This document shows, in pieces, positions 36,980-49,910 of a DNA stretch of 64,000 bases; within the stretch, counting starts at the first letter, position 1, and each line of letters begins with the position of its first letter. Below the pieces are notes generated by a model that saw nothing but the letters and a program-made list of their open reading frames with translations, did not search any database and was not told where the DNA came from. The stretch spans positions 186,001-250,000 of the forward strand of contig NW_024104446.1 in assembly GCF_003945595.2 (NCBI RefSeq), given 5' to 3'. Origin of the DNA: Pipra filicauda. Lineage: Eukaryota; Chordata; Aves; Passeriformes; Pipridae. The position numbers were made by a program, and so were the translations under genes.

Positions 36980-39320
36980 AAAAAAATATAAATCAGTTAT
37001 TGCTATGATTTGCAGTTATAAATATTCTTCAGGTTGTTCAGAATGGTGATCCTGTAGAAATAACATCCAATTTAATGGCTACTGAAAGTTTTAATGGTGT
37101 CTAGACTGGAAACTTTTCATTCTGGTTTTCTGTAAAGGGCACATTAAGTACTTTCCCTACATTTACTTACAACACATTGCAACTAATAGTCCAGTGACAA
37201 TAGTTGCTTCTTTGGATCATCTACATGGACTGACTGACTGCTAGCTCTGCTGTCAGTGAGGGTCCCATGCTCACAGCTGTTATGCATTGGGAGTGTCACT
37301 GGGATATTACCCATGATTGGTTTGATTCTGTGATAAGAGAATCAATGCACTTTAACACCTGTCAAAACCCCATATCCACGGGCATAACACTGAAAGAAAG
37401 ATACACAGAAGGTACTGGCTCATGTCTTGGAAAGAGCCAGTTAGCCAAACAATAGGCCTGAGTTAATCTTGGGAATGCAACACAATTAATAACTTTTTCA
37501 TGCGGTCATTTAATTCAGAACCAACTCAAATTCTCCTCTCCCTTCTCTTCCCCTCTCAGGTCCTGCTTTGCAAATTGTGCTATTCTTTTTGCCTCTATGT
37601 TTTTCTTAGAAACACAGTATGAGAGCTCCAGTTTCTAGACATCCTACCTATCGCTACAGATACCTTCATACCAATTCAAACATAGAAGGGTACAATACAA
37701 ACTTACATCAATATTTTAAAATATTTTTTTTTTTTGTCAAACACTCTATTTCTCATTATAACCATGAAACCTTAGCCTGATTTGTATGGTTTTGGAGGGT
37801 TCCCTGTCATTAAGGTTTATACCTTGCTTGGATCATTGCAATGCTCTACTCACACCATTTCCTGATTCCTTTACATATTTCTGCAACTAGGTTCCAAAGG
37901 TGGACTATTAATGTTACACTGCAAGGCCCTATTGAACTGAGTGCCAGCTGCAAGCCTTGGTTAGGTAATTAGACTGAGGCTGAGTCAAAGGCAGTGGTAG
38001 GGTAGCTGACAGCTATCCTACAGTCTTTCTCTCTCTAAGGGGGATTACGTTTGCCTTGGTTTCCAATTAGCTTACTGTTCAGGCAGACAGATTTCTTCTT
38101 TCATCAGGATCATGATAAGTTTGCATTTACACAGAACAAGCTGCATGAGACAGACAATCACACCAGGAGAGGTAATGCACTGTATCCATAGAGATGGCTT
38201 CACCATCAAAGAGCCTATAGTTTACCTTTTCTAAGGCTGCATTAGGGCATAGAGCACAAACTGCTTTTAGTCTACCTCTGCTATTTGTGATTGGGTCCCT
38301 CTGTTCTGTCATACTTGGACAGACTTTGCTTTCTTCTACATGAGTTTGTAATCTTAAGGTTTGCATAATTTTTTAGATCTTGATGGCCTCCCAGAACAAA
38401 AAGAGGAAAAACCCCCAAACACAAAAAACCCCAACAACCAAACACTTAAAATCCCAAACACTACTAGACTGATCTTTAGGCAATGAGCATTTTATTGCTC
38501 TGTTTTCGGTGATTGAGGAAAAATGGGGTATTTCACATCAGCTACTAAACCCCTCTCCATTAGCCAATATATTTGGCACAGAAAACTTCAGGCTCTGCTT
38601 ATTTCTGTTTGCATTTTGGTGACAGCAATAAACAGACTGCTCTGTTCACAGTATTTAAGAGTCTGATTCATCAGGTACAGTTCCTCAGAGCACAGTGATT
38701 GAAGTAAACAGAAAAGGTGTACTGCGAACTTGTGAAATAAAGGCATGGCAGTTCTAGAAATACAGAAAGTCTGATGAATGTATTTGTCACTGTTCATACT
38801 TCGTGTACGCTTCACGGTTATTGGGGAATATCTTCACAGCAAGATTTCAAAGCACTGTAACTAATCCATGTATATTCAAGTTTGTGACATTTTATAAGAC
38901 AGTGGAACTTTCAAGAAGTCTTTTAGTGGAGTTTTGTTCAGATCCCAGAATAGTTGTTCATTTGCAGTTGAAGCCCATTCCTACACTGCTGCCACAACCA
39001 AATCTCAGGCATCACCTACTGCCTTTCACAATTAATCTCTAACACATGAAATTAGTAGTGATTTGGTGTGCTTTATTAAAAATAACAGAGCCATTATTTT
39101 CAATAATTCTTTTAAAGTGTTTATAAAAGAATCACACACATAAATGACATGTTTGAGTTTAGCTGGCTTCTCTTAATCACTGTGATATATAGCACAAATC
39201 TTTATGAAGTGTGAAGACTGAACCACTGAATATGAAATGCATGAAAGATTCCAGCAGCTGCCTGGTTAAGACACAGGTTTGATGGTCAAGAATCATCACG
39301 ATTTCAGTAAGAAGATAGAA
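36980..39320. other. Plain intron sequence
   Basis: AT-rich. A run of about 12 T near 37728 and A/C-rich sequence near 38407-38460. No element recognised. Confidence 0.6.
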
Positions 39321-39332
39321 AAAGCAATTTAC

Positions 39333-39394
39333 CTGAAGAAGGTGACAAAGAACTGCACCAGATCCATGATAGTATTGTGCTGTGAGAAGGCAAT
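39333..39394 (-). CDS. ATRNL1: ATRNL1 internal exon: juxtamembrane ectodomain and start of transmembrane helix
   Basis: This is a 62-bp exon on the minus strand. The acceptor reads ...tttgcag at 39395-39401 and the donor gtaaat at 39327-39332. It enters in phase 0 and gives IAFSQHNTIMDLVQFFVTFF plus two bases (AG) of the next codon; the first base of the exon at 19374-19452 completes it as Ser. IAFSQH followed by MDLVQFFVTFF is the hallmark of attractin-family proteins just before and inside their single transmembrane helix. From memory of the family, the HNTI residues fit attractin-like 1 better than attractin, which has a different tetrapeptide there. ATRNL1 is a type I membrane protein with a large ectodomain (CUB, EGF-like, kelch and C-type lectin modules, not in this window) and is linked to melanocortin-receptor signalling. 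Conserved reading, splice sites and phase make the call firm; the paralogue choice is slightly less firm. Confidence 0.93.
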
Positions 39395-42300
39395 CTGCAA
39401 ATAAAATAGAAGTAAATTACAACATTTTCAGACTCAACAGCTCTTTTTAGGCCAGGGTTTTATGGCTCTGTGGGTGATTAGTTTCAAGTGTAATTTCAGT
39501 CTAGCATGCACACACCTGCATTTATCATAAAGTGAGATGAGCAACTAATCCCCATATCTCTGCTGGTGTCAAAATGCAAACAGTGGAATATAGTTTTTTT
39601 ACTGAAGTAAAGTTAATAGAAATATCTGCTTAATGAACAATAAAAACAATATAAAAACATATAAACCCAAGATGCAAAATATTAAGAAATCATATTTTTA
39701 TAAATTGAGTTCTTTTTAGTCAACTGTTTTGACTATCACCATTTTCCACTTTAATAACAACACTGAAACAAGGTTTTAGAGAAGACAAACAACATATAAT
39801 GCTTAAAATTAATAATTGTATAATATTAAAATTAATGCATGTGTTAACTTAATAAAAAAAGATAAATTTGGTGCATAAAAAACCAGTTTCAAAGCAAATT
39901 ACTTTAAAGACAAAGTAATAAATATTCTTTTGGGCTACATTCTTAGAGCCTCACCAGAGCATGCATTAGTTCAGCTTCTTGCTGTAATTTTTCATGAAGA
40001 TTTAAGAATTATCTCTAAGAGAGCATATACAAGCAGACATTCACACTTGCATGCAATACAGCCTATAATTACTATTATAACTAAGAACAGCACTTAATAT
40101 TTAAGTAATATCTACAAATATCCGTAAGTCCCTGCCTTGCTCAGTTTTTCAGTCTATAATTATCAAAATGAAGACATACAGAACCTTCTGCTTTGAATTG
40201 TACAGTCTGTTCAAGTAATGGTTGTTTTTAGAGATCTTTGTGCATTTAAGATCTGATCTTGACTAGTAATTACAGCAAATTACTCTGATTCCCTTTCACA
40301 ACTGACGTGAACTTCTGAAATGATACCTCATGATACTCAAAAAGCTACTTTTTTTTCTCTCTTTTTATTTTAGAGCAAAGCTGAAATGTGAACTTCAGTA
40401 TTATAATGGTGTTACTGTGCCTTGTGCCAGCCAAACACAGCTAAACATAAATCAGATTACTTAAAAGCTTAAGGAAGGAACAGTATGTAAACAGCATCAT
40501 TTCAGAAATAAGCATAGGGAGCACCATCACAAAAATACATCTCTGAAATGTAATTTCCCCTTTCTCTTCAGTAATTCCAGAATTCCAAGCAATGAAAAAA
40601 ATTTTAGGAGCTCTGGAATTCAGTACAGAAAGTGGATATTTCAAATTTCTCAGCCCAAAATATCATGAAAGACACTTCATAAAGGAATCAGAATATTATT
40701 TAGTGTATTAAACTTCTAGAGTGCTATCATCTGCCTCCTCTCTAGAGAGGATATGTTCCTAGATGTGCATAGGTTAAGTAGATTGCTATGCTTGAATAAG
40801 AGTAAAATCTGCATTCTGGTCTGGGATCCTGTGGGAAGACAAGAAGCTGAGTACCATTTAGGAATTAAGCAGGAGAGAGAAAAAAATCTGACTCAGTACT
40901 TGAGTTAAATCAACAAATGTTTTCATATTTGTCCAATATAAGCAGAAATTTTTAATTCTTGGAAACTTTAACTTAGGCTACTCTCATGATGCATACTGTA
41001 CCAAAATGAAGAGAAATTAGGGAGTAAAAATCTGAAAAAGTTGAAGAGAAATTACAGAGTGAGTAAAATTGTCAAAATATTTGTTAATGGCAACATAACT
41101 TTTATTTTATGCAGAAAAGATAGCATCTGAGAAAAGACCAGAAGATTTTTTTGGCCCAATATAAAACATAATTGCAATGTTCTTTCGCTGGAGTTCATGT
41201 TTGCAAAACCTATGGAAGAACACCTGTCTGTAAAACTTGCTTGTTTGGTTGTATGGGATTTTCTTGAGAGTACTCCTATTTTAAAGCAAAAACATGGTTA
41301 AATATAAAGTTCCATCCCAGAAGTAATTTCCAGTTTTAATCAGACACATTCTAATAATTGCATTACAGTTTATGTTCAAAAGATGAACTACAGCATTTTC
41401 TAAAGAAACGGTACATGCACCTTAGACTAATTTCAACACAGAATATTAACAAAAAGAATCTATATTTTAATTATAAGTAGATCACAAAGAAGCAAGCAAA
41501 TATCAGGAACCTAAGACTGATACAAAGAAACAGAATACAATTAAAAAGATTTATTTCCATGAGGTTTTCATATAGATATGAATGTTATTGTCTTTTTGCT
41601 TGTGCCTACATAGATAAGGGACAAGACAAGGAAAATTCTTTCAGCCCCAGGTTTTCACTTTGGACTTAAGAGATACTGAAGACAAATATCTCCTTTGTTA
41701 ATTTTTATCATGCCTAAATAGCCTTCACTTTCCTCAAAATATCTAAAAAGCTTGTGGATCCCACAAATAGTGTCTCTATCTTCTCTTATAAATGAAGATG
41801 AAGATAAATATCCTTTCCATCATTTCCTATAGAATAGAATCAAGTGCCATGTGGAATATAATTTTTTATGGCAAAGGATAACCCCTATGAGTTAACACAG
41901 AATTTCCAGCATAAACCTATTTCCCTTGAAGAAAGAGGAACAACATTTCTGCTTTAACACTGAAAAATGGAAGTAGGATTACTTATAATACTGTAAAACA
42001 TTATTTGAAATACAGCTTCAGGTGCAGATTCTAATTCTTTCATTCATTAGCATCAGATTTCTAAAAGAAAAGTTAGGACAGACATTAATGTGGCAGCTAC
42101 AGATATGGGTAGGGGTGCAGAGATATTTCAGTAACCTCCCTCTCTTTTTTTGTTCAAAGCCAAGATAATAGACAGCCATTTATCATAAATATTTTCAAAC
42201 AATTTTCTCACCTTTACAGGAACCACTAGAAAACTTCTCATCCACTACAACAGTTGAAGTTCTTTTCCCTGTTTGTCTATAGGTCAAAGCTTTCATTGAC

Positions 42301-43384
42301 TTTATGATCCAATACTGAGACAGAAAAATTGTTGTTTTAAAGCACAAATAATGACAGGTTTTGCAGAAATCTACAAAATGGATATTTATTTTTCTTAAAT
42401 ACTCTGCTATTGACAGCAAAGAAAAATAAATTAACTATAAATATTAAGGTGAATCAGAAGTTATCATTTTCACAATAATTTCATCCAAAACTGTATCTCC
42501 CAAAAAAAGGAATAATATTCTGAGCGCTACAAGATATGCAAAAAAACCTTTAGTATGATTTCATAATATGGCTTAATTTTCTTTTCCTTATAAATTGGTT
42601 ACAATATTTGGGTGTCTCTTGAATAAAACCAATGCCAGTTGATTTATAGCTGGCCTCAAGTTATGTCACTTGCTGCTAAAAAAACAAGAGCATGATTATT
42701 AGAGTATCAGGCTATAGTGAATTTGCTGAAACAAAAACATCAAAGGACTTAGAAATTCCAGCTTTGTACTCCAGCAGGGCAAAGTCTAATCTCAACACCT
42801 GGTTCACAGAAAAAATCCTAGAAGTTGTTTGAGCTTTTCCTTCATTTGTGAGTCACCTTCATCAAGAATGAAAGCTGTCCTATGATTCGAGGATCTCTAC
42901 CTTGAGCAACTGACAAGAGGAATTTTTGTGGGGTAGTTTGGAATATTCTAACAGTGGTGAAACTCCAGCTATGAGGATCTACGATAATAAGAATGAGTTG
43001 CATGCATCAATATTTCTTCCACAAGATCAAAATCAGCCCATCTCTTGAGCATGCAAGCTCTTTCTATGCTCGGAACAGAGGAATTCAGACCAAAACAGAA
43101 GTTGGGAAGATTGCTTATTTTAGTATATTAGATCATATATCATATCTTTCTTGTGTGATTTTCTCATGTGAAGTAGAGTGGAAGGGTGAGGGAGGAAGAT
43201 GAGTTGATAAGGTAAGCACGTTGTAACAAGAAAGAGTGATAGGTAGTTTATAACCTGTAAAACATGAAGGGATAAGCATGTGCATGGAAACTATAATGTG
43301 ACATAGAGCTAATATTTCTGCTAAAGCCAAGACTTTTGTATCTTAGACGCAAAGTTCATCTTGTACAGGAGTTGTGAAGAGCCT

Positions 43385-43408
43385 AGTTCTTACCTAGAGG
43401 TAAGAACT
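43385..43408. repeat. Near-perfect palindrome (10-bp stem, 4-nt loop)
   Basis: agttcttacc at 43385-43394 and ggtaagaact at 43399-43408 are exact reverse complements around taga. The inner t and a could also pair. Each arm holds a GGTAAGA splice-donor-like word, so both strands carry one. Confidence 0.9.
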
Positions 43409-43691
43409 GAAGTGTTTTATGAAAAATGCCCTATAATTAAATTCTGAGCAATTGCTTTCAACTTGGATTTAGCTTTAAAGTCTGATGCTTCTGTATCAGA
43501 CATGAAGAAGAGCTTGTGTGTCTGAAAGCTTAACTTTTCCAGGTATCCACCTGCCTTAATAAAAGATACAAACTTCAGTCTACAAAAACTGTTTCACTAT
43601 TTTAACTTTTAGGAAGTGTTGTCAGTGGTGTTTTTTCTATCAAAATTTCTGCTTGGATTTTTATCTGGGTGATCTGAAAATTATTATGAAC

Positions 43692-43722
43692 TATTATTAT
43701 TGTTGTTTTGTTGTTGTTGTTA
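43692..43722 (+). repeat. (TTA)n/(TTG)n microsatellite
   Basis: tattattattgttgttttgt and then further ttg units. Confidence 0.88.
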
Positions 43723-45228
43723 TAAAATATTAAAATTTAATTTTCATGTACAGTCTTATAGTGAACTATGCTTGTATTCCTTTAGATCAAAGTTACACCG
43801 ATATACAGATTAAATATAGACTCTAAAAGCCAGAGTCATAGAAACTCAGAGACAGAATGAAAAGATTCCAAAGCCAAATGTGTTATGTATAGGTTCCAGC
43901 TCACAGTCTTAAGAGATAAAAAGGTATATGAAGAAAAAGCTGATGAGTGATAAATGAACAGTGTGGATTTTTCCAACAAGCAAAAGATATTCCCATCTTT
44001 TTTTCTCTGTCATGTTTAAGTCTTCAAAAAGTATGTTTTTGAAAAAACAAACAAACATTCTTCACATGACGTGATCTAATAGGAAGACAAGGCACTGTGA
44101 CTGCTGGCAAATCTTTTACACCAGTTAAGGATTCAAAAGTCAGACAGCCAGCAGGATATGCCAGAGAGCACTGCACACAAGGATTCATTGCAACCAATAT
44201 TTCAATGCATGCTACTCCTTAATTTTTCATGTTTTGGTTACGTGCATGACGTGGGAAATACACTTTATACTGAATAATGGTGGATGGAATAGATCAGTTG
44301 AAACAGGAACAACTTTTGAACACTGAGATTTTTCCAACTTCAAAAGTTAATGTCTGCAGGGATAGATTCATCTTTTTGCCATTGCTCCAGTTCATGTTCA
44401 CCTTGACTATCACATGCGGCAATAATAGAGTCCTACAGAACAATAGGTCAAGATCTGTTCCACCACAAAAATGAGATAATCTTGGAAGTCTAACTCAGGG
44501 ACATCTTTCATATGGAAATAGTAAGTCTGCCCTCAGAATTTTGTGTTTTAGTTTAAAAGTATAGCTGTCAAGAAGCCGTGTTTGCAATTCTAACGAAACC
44601 AATCATGCAAAAGGAAAAAGAAAGGGAAAACTAAGCACAAGTGGAGTTCACTAAATCAAAATTCCACATTTGCAGGAAACAGGAACCTAATCCATGAAAA
44701 GTTTCATATATTCAAACAATGTACACAAAAAGCAATTTTAATCTATGCTCCATTTCACGACATTACCCACTAAAGTTCTATCTGCTCAGGCTCACAAACA
44801 ATGAATGAATACTTCCGTATAAAATTCTTTCATCTTCCACTGTTAATAAATTAAGAATGAACAAATAAGAGAAACTAAAATAAATACATGGTAAAACTCT
44901 AGTAGAAGGCCTAATTATTAAACCTGGAAACATAATGCAATAAGGTCAGACATAACCCAAACTAAACTGCCTGGACTGTGTTGATTATGCAGACTTAAAC
45001 CCTGCAGAATTATTACTTCCTTCAGTATCGTCAAAACCATAATTTAATTTCTTCTTGGATAAAACTATTATACACTCCCACACTGGTACTATGTATGTAC
45101 TGAATCAGGAGAAATGGATATTGACTGAACATAAAGGCTAACATATTTTATTGTCTATCATTTATATTTTCTTGAGGAACACTTTTTGACTGAGGCAACA
45201 TTAGACAACAAATACAGAAGTCAGCTGA

Positions 45229-45256
45229 GGAAAATATTTGTGGAAAAATATTTGTG
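45229..45256 (+). repeat. Two-copy tandem repeat, about 14-bp unit
   Basis: The unit ggaaaatatttgtg is followed at once by gaaaaatatttgtg. It looks like a replication-slippage product. Confidence 0.7.
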
Positions 45257-45376
45257 CAGATGGGAACATTTTTTTGTATATCTGTTCTACAAGGAAAACA
45301 TATAAGAACAAATGCTGTACTAATTTGGAAATGGGATGTTAGAAAATTTAAATATATAATAAATTTTCACACTTAC

Positions 45377-45410
45377 CTTCTGTTGTACGAAGTGAAGTTT
45401 AGAAATATGA
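45377..45410 (-). other. Candidate 34-bp cassette exon in ATRNL1 (would truncate just before the membrane helix)
   Basis: On the minus strand, an acceptor ending atctctgcag (45411-45420) precedes 34 bp ending in AAG|gtaagt, a full-consensus donor (45371-45376). The next constitutive exon starts in phase 0, so the preceding one must end in phase 0. Inclusion would then add Ser-Tyr-Phe and a stop, just outside the membrane. The pyrimidine tract is short. This is inference only. Confidence 0.18.
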
Positions 45411-47550
45411 CTGCAGAGATCTAAGCATAGGCTATTTTAAAGACATTATTATGTACTACATAATAAATTTGTTAGCACATGGTGGGACCTAAGGATATCT
45501 CTAAATTCATGATTACTGAATAATCAATACTTACAAAGGAAAAGGTAAGTTACTCTGATTTTTTGTTTAAATATAAGTACAATCATAAATACTGTTATAT
45601 ATTAGGGTATTTTTAGAGAGAGTAAAAAATAGTACTGACTCTTCTTTCAAATAAGGCTTTAACTATGAAGAGTGACCTGCACGAGTGAAAGATAGATAGT
45701 AGGGAACTCTGTCAGTTTCCCCAAAGAAATATTTAACAGGCAAAGCACAAAATGCATTTCTTTACCTTTGGGAAAAAGGAATTCCAAGAAAACATGATAA
45801 GAAAAGGACAAATTACCAACAAATGACCTCTGCCTAACTAAGGGAAACATTAAACACATGGAGGCTAAAAATGACACACATTTATTTTATATATTAGCTT
45901 TCCTAGAACTTGAAAAAGAAATTTTGAAGAAAATTCATCTAAATTTTTCATGTGGAATATGTCAAATCTAGTCAAATGCGTGACCCTAGTCAAAATTAGT
46001 CAGCTAGCTTATAGAAATCATCAGAGATGGGAAGGCACTTCATAGGTAAGTGATTCTAAAATAGATGTGGGACTCTCATAACTTGTAAGGAATTACCCTA
46101 TGGAGCTGCCATTTCTCTCTGCTAACAACACAGGGAGTCTGTGATTAGGTTAGATTATAGACCTAATGTCAAACTTAGAATATAAATAATGTTAGGTGAA
46201 ATAAATTTCTCCCATGGTTTGTAAGTACTGATTGGGTATTTCTGTAAAACAACATAATGATAAAATAGGCAAAAGAAACATTTCATCTTATTGGAATTAA
46301 ATGATCTGAGAAGCAATATGGAGTTAAGTGCTTGCTAGCAGAATCCTACTGCTTTCTACTGTGTTGATGCCTGCAAAGAATTTAGTTTGATGTTGACAAA
46401 CAGTCCTCCCAGATGATAAGATTTAGTGATAACAAAACATTCATACTGATAACATAAATAGAAAATGAAAGATAACAAATAAAATCAGACTCAGAATCAC
46501 AGCCTTCACATCCAGATTTGATAAACAACTTTCACAAATTATCTCTGCATGCTGAAGTCCTGTCTCTCATGGTGGCATCCACTAGATTATCCAAATATCC
46601 ACCCCTTCATTTCTCAAACAATGTAATAATTACAGGATATTATTTCCACTATTCGGAGTCATGAGAGGCTGAAAGACAATCTAGTTTTGTATTCAAGTGA
46701 GATGAAAGACATTCCTAAGGAAGGTTATAACAGCAGATGGTTTTTTCCTACCTAATAGGCACTCTGCCTATGAAATTCAATATGCACACACCACTATTTC
46801 ACTTTATTTAATTTTGTGTTTGCGCACACATACGAACAAATACATACCACACAGAGAAATCCTCAGCTAATAACCTCCAAGAAGGGAAGGAGAAAATCTG
46901 GGGGAGGGGAACCATTATCTAACTTACAGTTTTATTCAATATGCAAAAAATTTTACATTTTTATAATGATTAATGTGGACATTATTAAGAAATCAAAATA
47001 TTGAATATTAAAGTCAATGAAAGAATGAAATAAAATTAAAATACGTAGATGAGAGAGAAATGACATGTTTCAAAATTAAATAAATAAATAAAAAGATTAA
47101 AAGTAATTGACACAAAGACCTATAGTACTGGGAAGTTATTTTAGGCATAAATCTTTCCAGGACTGAGATCTCCTAAAACTGCATGCAATAGCAGATTTCT
47201 AGACAACATCTTCCAAAACTCTAGTTTTTAAAAGCCTGGCTAGATTAAATGGACAGGCAGGAAAATAAGAAACAGAAGTGAAGGGAATGAAGTGAGAGAA
47301 TTTGTCAGGCAGAGTTGAATGATTAAATTCTACTACAAAGAGAAGCATTGCATGACGATATGGTTTTGTTCGTCAAACTACATTAAGGAAAAGCCATTTC
47401 TGTCACTTGCTAGAATTGAATTTTCCTTTCAACACCAGGTTTCAGCTTTCTTGTTATGACTTCCTCTGACATCTTATTACGACTTGATGAATTAAGGAGT
47501 TTTGCATTAGGAAAGCTGCACCTGTTACGGAATGTCCTCTTACATGTTAT

Positions 47551-48330
47551 CATCACAGAGTCACAGAACTCCGGACTGGAAGAAGCATCACAAGTTCATG
47601 TTGTTCAACCTCCCACTCACAGCCAGGCTACTGTCAACATCAGATCAGGTCAACAGTGTCTTTTTCCAGGTAAGTTTTGAAAACCTCCCAGAGCAAATAC
47701 TCCACAGCCACTCCAGGAAACTTGCTTCAATGCAGCATTGCTAATACAATGAATTTTTTCTAATGTTCAGTCTGAATCCCCCAAGGTGCAGATTACACCC
47801 TCCCTTGTTCTACTACCTGCAACTACACTGAGAAGAACTTGGCTTCACCACCTCTGTAACTACTCCACAAGGAATTGTAGCCTACCACTGGAGTCTCTTT
47901 GCCAGACTAAACAAGACCAAACTCCACAGCTTCAATCCAGCTTGTATGCTTCAGGCCCCTAAAAATCTCTGTGGCATTTCTACTGGACCCTCTCAGCTTC
48001 TCTATACCTTCTCTAATACCCTTTCTAAACTGGGACACAAAAAACTGGAGTCTCATCCCTCATCCCGCCCCACCAGAGCTGAGTAAAAGAGGGTAATTTT
48101 CTCTTAATAAGACCCCACACTTGGGTGTTGCCTGAACCGGAATCAGAGTAAATTATAATATTCAAATTGATGTTTGCTAATTACACCATGTTTAGGACTT
48201 TGCACTCCTTGTCAGACTGTATGGGGTTTCTCTGCATCAATCTTCAAATTCCTAAGGTCGCCCTAAATCAAAGCTGTACCATTTGACACATCAAACCTCT
48301 CCCTCTCAACATCAAGCATCTTGGTCTTCT
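47551..48330 (-). mobile_element. CR1 LINE, 3' part, inverted
   Basis: The plus strand begins catcacagagtcacagaact, the reverse complement of the octamer tail, and then runs through the CR1 3' UTR and ORF2 end (gttttgaaaacctcccagag, 'gacactgggac'-like and 'ggactttgcactcctt' blocks). At about 780 bp it is the longest CR1 piece here. The 5' truncation point near 48330 is approximate, and the ORF2 remnant is not open. Confidence 0.85.
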
Positions 48331-49569
48331 GACAAACAAAACACATTTAATGTTGCCATTTTTTAAAGTAAAATGGACTCTTGATCCCTTTCTGTTTCTC
48401 TGTTTCTTGATGCTGACAACTGCAGGCTCATTTTCAACTCTCTTAAAAAAATTCCATGGTCCTCTGACTTACAGTGCTACCCTTAGAAGTCATGTTCAAA
48501 TATGCCTTTGTTCAAGACCCTTTGTGATTCACTCCTGTTCAGAAAAAAAGTTTCCATTCAGACAATGTAATTTAGCTTTTTTCCCTATCAAACCCAAATT
48601 AGCTCAAGCACAGGATGGTGATACAACATCTAAAGAGTCTGAGAAACTAACTGGGTGCTGTGCAGTAATACCTTCATTCTCACTTAGTGTAGTGTAGTGC
48701 ATGATCAATAAGCTTAAAAAACATCAGGAATCCCTGCCCTTAACAGAAAATCGTATTCAAACAACTGGCAAACTACCAAGGCTCTAGGATACCATAATAA
48801 GTCAAAATTGTAAATTATATTATTCAAAAAATAAACACAGAAAATCTGTAACTTTATACATTGTTTGTGATTCTACACCAACCAGTCGCTCACACAGATT
48901 AATTTCACTCCACAAAGTGCCGTACATTTCTGAGGAAAAATGGTTTAATAAAAAATATCACATTAAAAAAGCTAAACTAAAGTGCTATCTCTTCTCCTCT
49001 CACAAGAGAGTCTAAAGGATACATCCTCAAATTCAAAAGACCCATATGATGTTTTCATAAATGTCAAAATTGAATTAGCAGGGTAAGTTTAAATCTGCTG
49101 GTGCTGGCACAGTACTATCATATTGCTCTGTCAAACTGTGGCTGCAGTTGATGAAGCAAATTGGATTTGTTCCAGAGTTCTTACATCCAGGAAAATGCCT
49201 AGCCATTACCATTAAACGGCCAATTTTTAAGTTACATTTCTAAAATTATTGTTAGGATGGGATATGTATTTGAATTATATATTTTAAAGAATCCACACAG
49301 ATTATTAAACAAAAAATTTCCTGGAGGATGAAATTGGACTCAAAGAGTTAATGTTACTTTGACAGGGCATATTTAACTTCATAGAGTTGTCTGATGAATC
49401 TGAGAACATCTCATTGAGGCAAAAGGGTCACTTCACAGCAGTCATTGTAAAGTACAGAGAGTGGCTCAGAACTCTTCCTACGGGAAGAGTTAAAAACAAA
49501 ATCTCTGAAATTCCAGAAATACAAATTTCCAGTACACAGCACTCAGCACTGCAAGACCTCAGCTCTCTC

Positions 49570-49910
49570 TAGTGAACCTTGGGCAGAGCACTGCGGGCAC
49601 AGATAAAAAAGCCACCAAGTTGTATTGACTCAAGTTGAACAGAAGCTCCTGTTAGGGCAGCTAAAAAAAAAAATCCCTGCAACGCCTGATTTTCACTGAG
49701 CCACCTCACCTACACTCGACACACCAACATGGAACCACCTTTCACTCACCCCTGCCTCAGGGAATCCTTCTGCAGCATCATGTGCACCCACCACCGTCCT
49801 GCCAGGCACCACATAAGGACCCAAAATTTTACAAAGATAGGCTGCTGTGTTCCTTAGTTTGTACAGTCCATGAAAGTTGGCATCAAAGCAATTCATCTAC
49901 ATTTTTTGAA
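49570..49910. other. GC-richer intron stretch, unidentified
   Basis: The minus strand has a 67-aa open frame starting MNCFDANFHGLYKLRN, with a gtgagg donor-like site near 49690 but a poor acceptor. I do not recognise it. It could be an old retroposed fragment. Confidence 0.25.

Larger units (their letters stand above)
19453..39332 (-). other. ATRNL1: ATRNL1 intron splitting the transmembrane helix (complete, 19,880 bp)
   Basis: This is the complete intron between the two recognised exons, GT-AG, in phase 2. It is AT-rich with no convincing constitutive exon. It contains an A/C low-complexity tract at 24684-24737, GC-richer unexplained stretches near 24300-24800 and 25830-26260, the SINE at 29999-30295, a possible cassette exon at 32176-32274 and a bird LTR at 36380-36976. 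No full CR1 copy is obvious in it, unlike the flanking introns. Confidence 0.9.
39410..47540. other. Plain intron sequence with a few structured sites
   Basis: Contains the 43385 palindrome, the 43692 microsatellite, the 45229 tandem repeat and the 45377 cassette candidate. Otherwise nothing recognised. Confidence 0.55.

Noticed and set aside
48350..48697. 115-aa plus-strand open frame, longest after the CR1-associated one
   Set aside because: No recognisable domain, no splice or promoter context, composition like the intron around it.
49693..49896. Minus-strand exon of ATRNL1 or a nested gene (67 aa)
   Set aside because: The acceptor is weak, the peptide does not fit the attractin ectodomain before the membrane, and phase support is lacking. 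Kept only as an unidentified GC-richer patch.
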